From UBA10107 sp964572885 (GTDB taxonomy: Archaea > Nanobdellota > Nanobdellia > Woesearchaeales > UBA10107), in assembly GCA_964572885.1 (NCBI GenBank), contig CAZNFC010000006.1:1-20653 (forward strand): a stretch of 20,653 bases of DNA. The letters run 5' to 3'. Under the pieces are notes generated by a model that saw nothing but the letters and a program-made list of their open reading frames with translations, did not search any database and was not told where the DNA came from. Each line of letters opens with the position of its first letter. Position 1 is the stretch's first letter. Made by a program: the position numbers and the translations under genes. Shown here in pieces: positions 13,490 through 20,653 of this stretch.

Positions 13490-14209
13490 TCCTGCAAATC
13501 CATTCTCTTCTATTTCATGAGCCAAATCTTTTCCGCCTGATTTTATGATTTTCCCTTTAGAGATTATATGTACTTGGTCCGGGGTTAAGAATTTCAATAT
13601 TCTATTGTAGTGAGTGATTAAAATTATTCCCATTTCTTTGCTTTTTACTTTATTTATTGTTTCACACACTAATTTCAGAGAATCGATGTCCAATCCTGAA
13701 TCAGTCTCGTCGAGAATTGCATATTTTGGTTCTAATAATGATAATTGTAATATCTCCATCCTCTTCTTTTCTCCTCCTGAAAAGCCAACATTCAAGCTTC
13801 TTTGCTTGAATTGCTCTTCGATTCCTAATTCACTCATCTTTTCTTTCAATAACTTATGGAAATCAGTTACAGGAATCTTCTTTCCTTTGACATTTTGAAC
13901 TGCAGACCTTAAGAAAGATGAAAGATTGACTCCAGTTATTTCCTGAGGATGCTGGAATGATAAGAATAATCCTTGTTTTGCTCTTTCATCAGCTGTTGAA
14001 TTTGTAATATCTTTTCCATCTAAAAGTATTTTACCTTTCGTTATCTTATATTTAGGATGCCCCATCAAAGCGAATGCTAAAGTACTTTTACCAGAGCCAT
14101 TTGGTCCCATCAAAGCCACAATCTTTCCTTTTTCGAATGTAACTGTGACTCCTTTGAGTATTTCTTTTCCTTCTATTTCAACATGCAGATCAATTATTTC
14201 TAATTTCAT
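13475..14209 (-). CDS. sufC: SufC, ABC-type ATPase of the SUF Fe-S scaffold
   Basis: SufC is the soluble ATPase that binds SufB (and SufD) and drives the changes needed for cluster assembly. It has Walker A GPNGSGKST (35-43), a Q-loop in FQHPQE (85-90), the ABC signature FSGGEKKR (143-150), Walker B plus D-loop AILDETDSGLDID and an H-loop in ITHYNR. The form DETDSGLD, where many ABC ATPases have DEPTSGLD, is close to the SufC pattern. The 244 residues are normal. It overlaps the end of sufU by 20 bases, with GGAG 12 bases before its ATG, and is last in the operon. Confidence 0.95.
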   Translation of the reverse strand: MKLEIIDLHVEIEGKEILKGVTVTFEKGKIVALMGPNGSGKSTLAFALMGHPKYKITKGKILLDGKDITNSTADERAKQGLFLSFQHPQEITGVNLSSFLRSAVQNVKGKKIPVTDFHKLLKEKMSELGIEEQFKQRSLNVGFSGGEKKRMEILQLSLLEPKYAILDETDSGLDIDSLKLVCETINKVKSKEMGIILITHYNRILKFLTPDQVHIISKGKIIKSGGKDLAHEIEENGFAGLLKD

Positions 14210-14606
14210 ATTCTTTTATCGCTCCTTGAACAGTTTTCAATGGCAACAAAGCGCATTTAATCCTGTTTACACTTATTTTTATTCCTAATAATTGGTAAAT
14301 ATCTTCAGATTTCATTTTTTTTACTTCTTTGATATCTTTTCCTTTGATTTCATCAGTTAACATTGATATCCCTGCTTGTGAAATTGCACATCCTTGCCCA
14401 ATGAATGAAATATTGTTTACTTTATTGTCTTTAACATCTAAAAATACAGTTAGTTCATCTCCGCAAGTAGGATTTATCTCTTTGAAACTTGAATTGTGCT
14501 TAACTTCTCCTTTGTTATGTGGATGTTTGTAATGGTCTAAGATGTTTTCTTTGTACATCTGATCTTCTTCATTCAATCCTGTTTCTATCTCTTCTAGATG
14601 GTTCAT
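14190..14606 (-). CDS. sufU: SufU/IscU-like Fe-S scaffold or sulphur-transfer protein
   Basis: Members accept sulphur from SufS and pass it on, or assemble a cluster. Conserved ligands are Cys48 and Asp50 (NPTCGDELTVFL), Cys73 (IGQGCAISQAG) and Cys118 (RIKCALLPLKTVQGAI). The GCAIS form with CALLP is nearer SufU than IscU. The family N terminus MYKENILDHYKHPHNKG begins at residue 17. I kept the upstream ATG at 14606 because it overlaps the sufS stop as ATGA and has AAAGGTG upstream. This leaves a short acidic N-terminal extension, 138 residues in all. Confidence 0.9.
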   Translation of the reverse strand: MNHLEEIETGLNEEDQMYKENILDHYKHPHNKGEVKHNSSFKEINPTCGDELTVFLDVKDNKVNNISFIGQGCAISQAGISMLTDEIKGKDIKEVKKMKSEDIYQLLGIKISVNRIKCALLPLKTVQGAIKEYEIRNN

Positions 14607-15775
14607 AACTTGAACACCTTTATCGCTTTCTTCAATGCATCAATGAATATATCAACATCTTCTTTTGTGTTGTATAAGTAGAAAGAAGCTCTTGAACATC
14701 CAGGAATGTTAAGAACTTTCATCAATGGCATTGTACAATGATGTCCTCCTCTTATAGCGACTCCTTCTCTGTCTAATAATTCAGAAACATCATGAGAATG
14801 CATACCTTCGATGTTGAATGATATTATTGAACCTTCTGAACCATAAACTTTTACATTCTTAATTTCTTTTATTCTTTTAGATGCATATTCTATTAATTCT
14901 TTATTATGTTTTTCTATTTTATCCATTCCAATCTTATTCAAGTAATCAATTGCTTTTCCAAAGGCAATAACTCCAGAGATGTTCGGAGTGCCGCCTTCAA
15001 ATTTATCAGGAGAATCTGCGAATGTTGTTTTATCTAAATCAACTTCTTTGATCATCTTCCCGCCATATACAAAAGGCTCTAAATTCTCTAACAGTTCTTT
15101 TTTTCCGTATAGAACACCTACTCCTGTAGGGCCGAGCATCTTATGTGCTGAAAATGCAAGGAAATCGCAGTTTAATTCCTTTACATCGACTTTCATGTGA
15201 GGAACTGACTGTGCAGCATCAACAACAATCAATGCACCCACTTTATGTGCTAATTTTGCAAGTTCATTGATAGGATTGATTATTCCAAGGACATTCGATA
15301 TATGTGTTACAGAGACAACTTTAGTTTTATTAGTTATCAGCTTCTTTGCCGCTTCTAAATCAAGCTTAAAGTCTTTTGTTATAGGAATATACTTTAATTT
15401 AACACCCAATTGCTGCCAAGGAACAATATTAGCATGATGTTCCATCATCGTAAGTACAATTTCATCATCTTTTTTCAATTTCAATCCATGAGCAATAAGA
15501 TTTATGCTTTCCGTAGTTCCTTTTGTGAAAATTATTTCTTCAGAATCTGCATTAATGAATTTAGCAACCTTCTTTCTTGTATTTTCATATTCTTCCGTCG
15601 CTTTTTCGCTTAAAGTATGTATGCTTCTATGGACATTTGAATGCATTGTTTTGTAATATTCAGAGATTGAATTGATTACAGATTCTGGAGCTTGAGATGT
15701 TGCAGCATTATCTAAATAAACAAGTCTTTTTCCATTTATTTTCTGTTTCAATATTGGGAAATCGTTTTTATTCAT
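14603..15775 (-). CDS. sufS: SufS, group II cysteine desulfurase
   Basis: SufS is a pyridoxal-phosphate enzyme that takes sulphur from cysteine and holds it as a persulphide. Visible features are VYLDNAATSQAPESV, the nest EHHANIVPW, VDAAQSVPHMKVDV, the cofactor Lys in SAHKMLGPTGVG (Lys212), and the active Cys in RGGHHCTMP (Cys347). The RGGHHC pattern is that of group II enzymes. I used the ATG at 15775 rather than 15802, because it overlaps the cupin stop by ATGA and starts directly with the family N terminus (MNKNDFPIL). That gives 390 residues. Confidence 0.95.
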   Translation of the reverse strand: MNKNDFPILKQKINGKRLVYLDNAATSQAPESVINSISEYYKTMHSNVHRSIHTLSEKATEEYENTRKKVAKFINADSEEIIFTKGTTESINLIAHGLKLKKDDEIVLTMMEHHANIVPWQQLGVKLKYIPITKDFKLDLEAAKKLITNKTKVVSVTHISNVLGIINPINELAKLAHKVGALIVVDAAQSVPHMKVDVKELNCDFLAFSAHKMLGPTGVGVLYGKKELLENLEPFVYGGKMIKEVDLDKTTFADSPDKFEGGTPNISGVIAFGKAIDYLNKIGMDKIEKHNKELIEYASKRIKEIKNVKVYGSEGSIISFNIEGMHSHDVSELLDREGVAIRGGHHCTMPLMKVLNIPGCSRASFYLYNTKEDVDIFIDALKKAIKVFKL

Positions 15776-16044
15776 TTTCCTTCGCCGACCAAATATTTGC
15801 ACCCAGAACTTCCAACAATAGCTTCATGAATTTGATTTGCCTTTATGTATATCGAATCCCCGGTTCTAAGAGTATTCAAGTTATCATTTATTTTTAATTC
15901 AATTGAACCGCTAAGAATAATTAATTTGGTTTCCCATTTGTGGCTGTGTGGTTCATATGTCTCTCCTGGTTTATCTTCCCAGACATAAATATCTTTGAAG
16001 CCTTCTTCAGACATTTCTTTTTTTAATTTATTTAGATCTGTCAT
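15772..16044 (-). CDS. Small cupin-domain protein in the suf operon
   Basis: This 90-residue protein is a single cupin barrel. The metal-binding first motif is PHSHKWETKLIILSG (His33, His35, Glu38) and the second is GDSIYIKANQIHEAI (His73), so a full set of four ligands for Fe, Mn or Zn is present. It lies one base after sufB and overlaps sufS by ATGA, so it is made together with the SUF machinery. Small cupins can be dioxygenases, isomerases or metal sensors; the context suggests a role in sulphur or iron handling, but this is inference. I do not recognise a specific family. Confidence 0.75.
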   Translation of the reverse strand: MTDLNKLKKEMSEEGFKDIYVWEDKPGETYEPHSHKWETKLIILSGSIELKINDNLNTLRTGDSIYIKANQIHEAIVGSSGCKYLVGEGK

Positions 16045-16045
16045 C

Positions 16046-17443
16046 TTAATGTCCTTCTATCTCCAGTTCAATCAGTTTATTCAATTCAACTGCGTATTCC
16101 AATGGCAAAGCCTTAGTTATGGGTTCAATGAAGCCGCCGACAATCATGTTAACTGCTTCATTCTTAGATAATCCTCTGCTCATCAAATAAAATATCTCTT
16201 CATCTCCTATTTTACCTACAGTCGCTTCATGAGCGGCTTCAACTTCTGAATTTTCAATCTTAAGAACAGGAATCGCATCTGATTTTGATATTGTATCTAA
16301 AATCAATCCATTGCATTTCATGAATGCTCTTGAACCCTTAGCCTGAGGAGTGATATGAACCAATCCTCTGTAAGTACAAATTCCTCCGCCTTTAGAAATT
16401 GATTTGGAATCAATCATTGAAGTTGTATTCGGAGCAGCATGCAGTACTTTGGAACCTGTATCTTGGTTCTGTCCAGGACCTGCAAAAGCGATCCCTACCG
16501 ATTCAGAAGAAGCACCTTCTCCAATCAATACAGACATAGGATAAAGCATAGTTACTGCTGAACCCATATTTCCATTCACCCATTTCATTTCAGCATCTCT
16601 TTTCACTATTGATCTCTTTGTATTCAAATTGTAAACATTCTTGCTCCAGTTCTCTATTGAAGTGTATTTCATCTTTGCATTATCTAAAACATGAATCTCG
16701 ACACATCCTGCATGCAAAGAAGATTGTTGGTATCTTGGTGAAGAACAACCTTCGATGTAATGGAGTTCAGCACCTTCATCAACAATAATTAAAGTGTGTT
16801 CGAATTGACCGCCTTTTTCTGCATTCATCCTAAAATAAGCCTGCAATGGAAGTTCAACTTTTACATTCTTAGGAACGTAAATGAATGTTCCTCCGGACCA
16901 GACAGCAGCGTGAAGCATTGTGAATTTATGAGTTGTCAAAGGAATGCATGATGTCATGAAATATCTCTTGACCATATCCGGATATTTTACTAAAGCGACA
17001 TCCATGTTCTCGAAAATGACTCCTTTCGCTTCTAAATCAGATTTTAACCTGTGGTAAACAATATTGGAATCGTATTGAGCTCCAACTCCTGCAAGAACAT
17101 CTTTCTCAGCTTGTGGAATTCCTAATCTGTCGAATGTTCTTTTAATCTCTTTAGGAACTTCTTTCCAATCTTTTGTCTCTTTTGTATTTGGATCAACATA
17201 ATATATGATTTCATCAATTTTCAATGGAGTCAAATCAGGCCCCCATGTAGGCAATGGAGTTTTATTGAACAATTCCAATCCCTTCAATCTTTTATTTAAC
17301 ATCCATTCGGGTTCATTCTTGTCTTTTGATATTTTTCTTACTACTTCTTCATTCAAGCCAGGCTTAGCCGTGAACTTAGGTTTATGATTATCAGAATGAT
17401 CATATGTTTCTCTATTTATTTCCGGAACTATTATCTGTGTCAT
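16046..17443 (-). CDS. sufB: SufB, Fe-S cluster assembly scaffold
   Basis: SufB is the beta-helical scaffold on which clusters form, with SufC and usually SufD. The 465 residues and blocks such as DRLGIPQAEKDVLAGVGAQY, MTSCIPLTTHKFTMLHAAVWSGG, LHYIEGCSSP, AGPGQNQDTGSK, MKCNGLILD and EAAHEATVGKIGDEEIFYLMSRGL identify it. The position matching E. coli Cys405 is not Cys, as in Bacillus-type SufB. The final GFIEPITKALPLEYAVELNKLI is the SufC-binding side. It overlaps the regulator by ATGA. No sufD follows, so SufB may act as a homodimer or a sufD may lie elsewhere. Confidence 0.96.
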   Translation of the reverse strand: MTQIIVPEINRETYDHSDNHKPKFTAKPGLNEEVVRKISKDKNEPEWMLNKRLKGLELFNKTPLPTWGPDLTPLKIDEIIYYVDPNTKETKDWKEVPKEIKRTFDRLGIPQAEKDVLAGVGAQYDSNIVYHRLKSDLEAKGVIFENMDVALVKYPDMVKRYFMTSCIPLTTHKFTMLHAAVWSGGTFIYVPKNVKVELPLQAYFRMNAEKGGQFEHTLIIVDEGAELHYIEGCSSPRYQQSSLHAGCVEIHVLDNAKMKYTSIENWSKNVYNLNTKRSIVKRDAEMKWVNGNMGSAVTMLYPMSVLIGEGASSESVGIAFAGPGQNQDTGSKVLHAAPNTTSMIDSKSISKGGGICTYRGLVHITPQAKGSRAFMKCNGLILDTISKSDAIPVLKIENSEVEAAHEATVGKIGDEEIFYLMSRGLSKNEAVNMIVGGFIEPITKALPLEYAVELNKLIELEIEGH

Positions 17444-17841
17444 TTAATCCTCACATTACTAACTGAATGTCTGCATCCTGTTTCATCAGGATCGCAATTA
17501 GTCGGAACGTCAGAAAACATCTTATGTATCTTGCAGATTGTCTTTGATGTCCTTATGAATTTCAGAATATTCTGTGTTTCTGTGATGTATGAGTATTGAT
17601 CCTTGATTTTCTTTGCTGAATTTTCAATCTCTTTAATCACATCAGAAGTAAATTCCAATTCACTTGCTCTTTTCTTGCTTGTATATTGGCTTATTGTTGA
17701 AGTTGTTATTCCAAATATATTTGCAACATCCTTCTGCTTCATTCCTTGTTTCAATAAAGCTTCTGCAAAGTGCTTTCTTATGGTCGGAATTACATAGAAA
17801 GTCTCTATTTCCTGAGGATGCAACAGTCTTGTGTTAACCAT
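17440..17841 (-). CDS. HTH transcriptional regulator with C-terminal cysteine motif, probable suf regulator
   Basis: A helix-turn-helix of the XRE type spans residues about 34-56 (MKQKDVANIFGITTSTISQYTSKKR), following VIPTIRKHFAEALLKQG. The pattern recalls the archaeal predicted-regulator family COG2522, where an N-terminal HTH precedes a cysteine-bearing helical part. Here the tail has Cys103, Cys116 and Cys123 (spacing x12, x6) with His106 nearby, enough to hold an Fe-S cluster or metal. It is first in the suf operon and overlaps sufB by ATGA, so it likely senses cluster status and controls its own operon. That function is inferred. Translation appears leaderless. Confidence 0.82.
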   Translation of the reverse strand: MVNTRLLHPQEIETFYVIPTIRKHFAEALLKQGMKQKDVANIFGITTSTISQYTSKKRASELEFTSDVIKEIENSAKKIKDQYSYITETQNILKFIRTSKTICKIHKMFSDVPTNCDPDETGCRHSVSNVRIK

Positions 17842-17885
17842 AGTTAATTTAAGTAAAGAGAAGTTATTTAAGGTTTTTGTTAATT
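17834..17885 (-). promoter_or_regulatory. suf operon promoter with palindromic operator candidate
   Basis: TTAAATAA (minus strand, 17871-17864) begins 30 bases before the ATG at 17841 and is a probable TATA box for a leaderless transcript. The palindrome TTAAC-cata-GTTAA (17834-17847) covers the start codon and predicted start site. The word GTTAATT (plus strand) occurs at 17843-17849 and again at 17879-17885, so copies flank the TATA box. This arrangement fits repression by the regulator encoded just downstream. The repeats are visible; binding is inferred. Confidence 0.5.
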
Positions 17886-17904
17886 ATTTACAATATGGAA
17901 AATA

Positions 17905-18318
17905 TTAATTCTGATTCAGGAACCAATTCAAGCTTGTCAAAGGAACAATAAACACTTTCTCATGCTCTTCAGGCATTCCCTGAAGTGGAGTCACCAATAA
18001 AGGAACTACAGCTTCTTCTGGATGTATTTTAGAATATAATTCACATCTCTCGATATGAGTCTCAACGGCTCTTTTGATATCAGAAATGCTATTGGCTCGA
18101 GATTTCCATCTTTTGCATTCAACTAGATAAGTAATATCTTTCTTCTTCGCAATCACATCAAACTGTCTTCTATCTTCATCAACAATTACAACATTCTGTT
18201 TTACATCAAAGTCATTCTTCTCAAAAACAAAAGCGACTAATTTCTCGAAATACTGCCAGCTAACCTCAAAACTTAGTTTCTCCAAATCATCAACAGAATT
18301 TATCTCAAAATCCATCAT
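17905..18318 (-). CDS. PD-(D/E)XK-fold nuclease, coupled to primase
   Basis: The 137-residue protein has the core of a restriction-endonuclease-like fold: Glu25 in the first helix (YFEKLVAFVFEKNDFDV), Asp54 (RRQFDVIAKK) and Glu67/Lys69 in TYLVECKRW. This E...D...ExK pattern, with a following Trp, is like Mrr-type and archaeal Holliday-junction-related nucleases. No DNA-binding domain is added, so it may act with a partner. The ATG overlaps the primase stop as ATGA (a second Met follows at once), so the two proteins are made together. A role in replication or repair is an inference from this coupling; a lone restriction remnant is the main alternative. Confidence 0.78.
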   Translation of the reverse strand: MMDFEINSVDDLEKLSFEVSWQYFEKLVAFVFEKNDFDVKQNVVIVDEDRRQFDVIAKKKDITYLVECKRWKSRANSISDIKRAVETHIERCELYSKIHPEEAVVPLLVTPLQGMPEEHEKVFIVPLTSLNWFLNQN

Positions 18319-19901
18319 TCTTTTTTCTTCCTCTTTTTAGGCAGGTTCTGATTAAGCAGCCAGGCTCTTTTCTTCGCATACTGCACAGGATTCTTTATTC
18401 TTGCGCAGAAATTATCAGGATGGCAGAACTGCAGATCAGTGTAGTAATTCTGCTGAACAATAGGAATATTATTCTCTCTCTTAGGGCAGTTAGGAGGTAA
18501 AATCTCCTTTCTTTGCTGCTTGTGATAATTCAGATGAGTAACGATCAAACTCTCCCTTAAAGGTTCAAGATTGACTTTATTCCAAACATCCAATCTTTCC
18601 TTTATCTCTTCATAATTCCATCCTACAGATATTAAAAAGTTAATCAGGATAAACAAGCTTCTTTTCCTGCCGTCTTTAACGCCTTGTAAAATGATTTTAA
18701 TACAAGGCGGGAACAATTCCTCGGGTATTTTCTTAGTGACTTCTTCATTAACAATAGCAAATGCCCTCTTAATCTTCTTTTCCTCTTCTTCCGTCTCTAT
18801 TATTGGATTGAATTCAAAAGATTCTTTCAATAACTTCTCAGCTTCTCCTGGAATCGTCTTTGAATCATCTAAAAAAGGGATGTTGCTTATCATCACTGAA
18901 TCAGGATTTGCTTCATCTTTCTCAAACAACAATACTCTATTTGGATCAATTGGAATGCTGGCTAATCCGGATTTTTCATGAAGAGAATAAACCATCCTAT
19001 AAAGATGCCTTGATGCTATCAAAATAGTATCAACGTTAACTATTGATGTTGCATTAAACTTCCTGTAAGTCTCTCCTTCATCTTTTTTGACTCCTGATTC
19101 AATAGGTCTCACTATGGAATTGCATTTCTTACATCTTATAAAATCAATAAATGTATCTAAGACTTCATCATGTCCGCATGATGAGCAGACATAATGATGT
19201 TTTATTATTTTATTATGGAATGTTTCTTTAACTTTTACTTCTCTTCCGTTTTTTTTAATATATTTATTAGTTATCTCAGAAATATCCTTCCCTGTTATGT
19301 TCTTAAGATCAGAGAAGCTGTATCTTGTCTTATTCCCGAAATTCACAAATTCATTATTTTCAATTTTAATCAAATTTCTTTCGATGTAATCGACAAGGTA
19401 CTGCGCAATCCTTCTCGGGCCGTCAGGGAAATAATCTTTTATCAAGATATCCTTTCCGGGAACTTTTTCAGGAAATGACTTGAATGGAACTCCTATATGG
19501 AATCCTTTATTTCCTGAAAACTTAAGGCTTATTGATCTTATCCCGTGCTGTTTCAATGCTTCGATAAAAAGCCATGTTGTGATTTTCGCCAATTCCCACT
19601 GCGGACAGTCAATATCAAGGACCAAGTCCCAGCCTTTTCTTAGTCTTGCAACGTCATCCTTCTTCATGTTTGTATTTATCTGGAGAGGATTTTGCCATAG
19701 CTCTTCAGAGCAGTGGAAAGAGCTTGCTTTTTGCTTCACATTATCAAGAACATCGCTTGGATTGACTAAAACATCAGGTCTCTTTCCGAATCCTCCTTCT
19801 AAATACCTTACAGAGGCCTCTTTATCTTTCGCAGCTTCAACTATAGCCTTCTGAACATCAATCCTTTTATAATATCTTAAACAAGCCCCCAAATCTAACA
19901 T
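18315..19901 (-). CDS. priSL: Fused DNA primase: PriS catalytic domain plus PriL Fe-S domain
   Basis: Archaeal primase makes RNA/DNA primers and normally has separate subunits PriS and PriL. Here one 528-residue chain has PriS features: catalytic LDID (Asp96, Asp98), SGNKGFH (129-135), and a third acidic residue probably Asp291 in VDTILIASRHLYRMVYSLHEKSGL. A zinc-binding insert has Cys239, Cys242, Cys257 and Cys260. From about residue 392 it resembles the PriL C-terminal domain, starting ELFPPCIKIILQGVKDGRKR, with Cys400, Cys472, Cys493 and Cys499 placed to hold a 4Fe-4S cluster. The PriL N-terminal domain seems absent. A fused primase is known from Nanoarchaeum equitans. The TATA box fits leaderless translation. 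Confidence 0.9.
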   Translation of the reverse strand: MLDLGACLRYYKRIDVQKAIVEAAKDKEASVRYLEGGFGKRPDVLVNPSDVLDNVKQKASSFHCSEELWQNPLQINTNMKKDDVARLRKGWDLVLDIDCPQWELAKITTWLFIEALKQHGIRSISLKFSGNKGFHIGVPFKSFPEKVPGKDILIKDYFPDGPRRIAQYLVDYIERNLIKIENNEFVNFGNKTRYSFSDLKNITGKDISEITNKYIKKNGREVKVKETFHNKIIKHHYVCSSCGHDEVLDTFIDFIRCKKCNSIVRPIESGVKKDEGETYRKFNATSIVNVDTILIASRHLYRMVYSLHEKSGLASIPIDPNRVLLFEKDEANPDSVMISNIPFLDDSKTIPGEAEKLLKESFEFNPIIETEEEEKKIKRAFAIVNEEVTKKIPEELFPPCIKIILQGVKDGRKRSLFILINFLISVGWNYEEIKERLDVWNKVNLEPLRESLIVTHLNYHKQQRKEILPPNCPKRENNIPIVQQNYYTDLQFCHPDNFCARIKNPVQYAKKRAWLLNQNLPKKRKKKE

Positions 19902-19922
19902 GAAGTTGTTATATTATAGTGA

Positions 19923-19930
19923 TTTATTAA
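19923..19930 (-). promoter_or_regulatory. TATA box of the primase-nuclease operon
   Basis: TTAATAAA on the minus strand begins 29 bases before the primase ATG (19901), predicting a leaderless mRNA. It lies in the 95-base divergent region to htpX, in which I see no RNA gene. Confidence 0.5.
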
Positions 19931-19966
19931 GGTATTGTGCGGTTGTCTCGTGCTCTGTGCATAAAC

Positions 19967-19974
19967 TTTTTAAA
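19967..19974 (+). promoter_or_regulatory. TATA box of htpX
   Basis: TTTTTAAA begins 30 bases before the htpX ATG (19997). No Shine-Dalgarno motif precedes the ATG, so the transcript is probably leaderless. Confidence 0.55.
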
Positions 19975-19996
19975 GCGCTTTGATGTTACATATTAT

Positions 19997-20653
19997 ATGG
20001 GGAGCATAACTAACTTGTTCAAAACTACTGTACTGCTCGGATTACTTACGGGTTTGATGCTTTGGGTAGGAAGTTTCTGGGGAACACAGGGATTGACATT
20101 CGCTTTGATATTTGTTCTCGGAATGAATTTTGTAACTTATTTCTTTTCAGACAAGATGGTCTTGGCGATGTACGGCGCAAAACCTGTAAAGAAAGATCAT
20201 TGGCTGTATCAATTGGTAAGTGAAGTTGCAAAGAAAGCAGGATTGCCTAATCCGAAAGTTTACATTGTTCCAGGTCAGATTGCAAATGCATTCGCAACAG
20301 GGCGCTCTCCAAAACATGCAGCAGTCGCATGCACAGAAGGAATATTGAATTTGGTGAGCAGGGAAGAACTCAAAGGAGTTATTGCTCATGAGATGAGCCA
20401 CATCAAAAATAGGGACATGCTTATCTCTACAATCGCAGCAGTGATTGCTGGAGTCATTTCATACGTCGCTCAGATGGCGCAATGGGGAATGATATTCGGA
20501 AACAACAGGGAAGAAAGGCAAGGTGGAAACATAATAAGCTTATTGCTTTTAATCATTGTAACACCGATTGTTGCAACATTGATAAGATTGGCAATTTCAA
20601 GAAGCAGAGAATATCAGGCAGATGAAAGCGGAGCAAAGATAATAAGAAATGGA
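19997..20653 (+). CDS. htpX: HtpX-type M48 membrane metalloprotease, 3' end outside window
   Basis: HtpX is a zinc protease of the cell membrane that cuts damaged or misfolded membrane proteins. The 219 residues in the window start MGSITNLFKTTVLL and show two N-terminal membrane segments (about 9-25 and 33-50). The zinc site HEMSH (131-135) follows, then a third and fourth hydrophobic segment (about 142-168 and 178-200), and the third zinc ligand Glu205 in SRSREYQADESGA. All active-site parts are present; only the C-terminal part is cut by the window edge. The frame is open to the last base. It is divergent from the primase gene and probably transcribed alone. Confidence 0.93.
   Translation, partial: MGSITNLFKTTVLLGLLTGLMLWVGSFWGTQGLTFALIFVLGMNFVTYFFSDKMVLAMYGAKPVKKDHWLYQLVSEVAKKAGLPNPKVYIVPGQIANAFATGRSPKHAAVACTEGILNLVSREELKGVIAHEMSHIKNRDMLISTIAAVIAGVISYVAQMAQWGMIFGNNREERQGGNIISLLLLIIVTPIVATLIRLAISRSREYQADESGAKIIRNG

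Noticed and set aside
19902..19996. Possible RNA gene between primase and htpX
   Set aside because: I found no paired boxes or strong stem on either strand beyond the two TATA boxes.
1..20653. CRISPR arrays, tRNA or rRNA genes, insertion sequences
   Set aside because: No regularly spaced repeats, cloverleaf, transposase or terminal inverted repeats were seen; the window is almost fully covered by housekeeping genes.

Overview
The window comes from an archaeon, most likely a DPANN lineage of the Woesearchaeota/Pacearchaeota type. The evidence is the archaeal ribosomal protein order with archaea-only members (L32e, L19e, S4e, eIF1, RNase P p29), TATA-box promoters with mostly leaderless starts, low GC, very tight gene packing, and a primase in which the small subunit and the iron-sulphur domain of the large subunit are one protein. 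Exact placement is an inference.

Region 1 (1-12054, minus strand) is one long S10/spc-type operon, read from right to left: L3, L4, L23, L2, S19, L22, S3, L29, eIF1, RNase P p29, S17, L14, L24, S4e, L5, S14, S8, L6, L32e, L19e, L18, S5, L30 and the first part of L15. Almost every junction is an ATGA overlap or a gap of 0-2 bases. Three places break this packing and all carry RNA structure. The L3 leader (about 107 nt) holds a GNRA-capped hairpin followed by a probable three-way junction. The 85-nt gap between L3 and L4 contains a textbook box C/D guide sRNA, with terminal stem, C, D', C' and D boxes and 12- and 13-nt guides. Its D' guide is complementary to the peptidyl-transferase strand of 23S rRNA. 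The gap before the RNase P p29 gene forms a perfect 10-bp hairpin that hides the start codon.

Region 2 (12055-13489, plus strand) holds an RsmE-family rRNA methyltransferase, a family typical of bacteria, followed by a CYTH/ThTPase-like protein that has its own TATA box over the rsmE stop codon.

Region 3 (13475-17885, minus strand) is a SUF iron-sulphur assembly operon: an HTH regulator with a cysteine-bearing tail, sufB, a small cupin, sufS, sufU and sufC. No sufD is present. A TTAAC palindrome over the start of the regulator gene suggests autoregulation.

Region 4 (17905-19901, minus strand) is a fused DNA primase translationally coupled to a small PD-(D/E)XK nuclease. Region 5 (from 19997, plus strand) is the start of an HtpX membrane protease that runs off the window.

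Taken together, the window links ribosome building (ribosomal proteins, a methylation guide, an rRNA methyltransferase, RNase P), Fe-S supply (SUF) and an enzyme that probably needs an Fe-S cluster (the fused primase).
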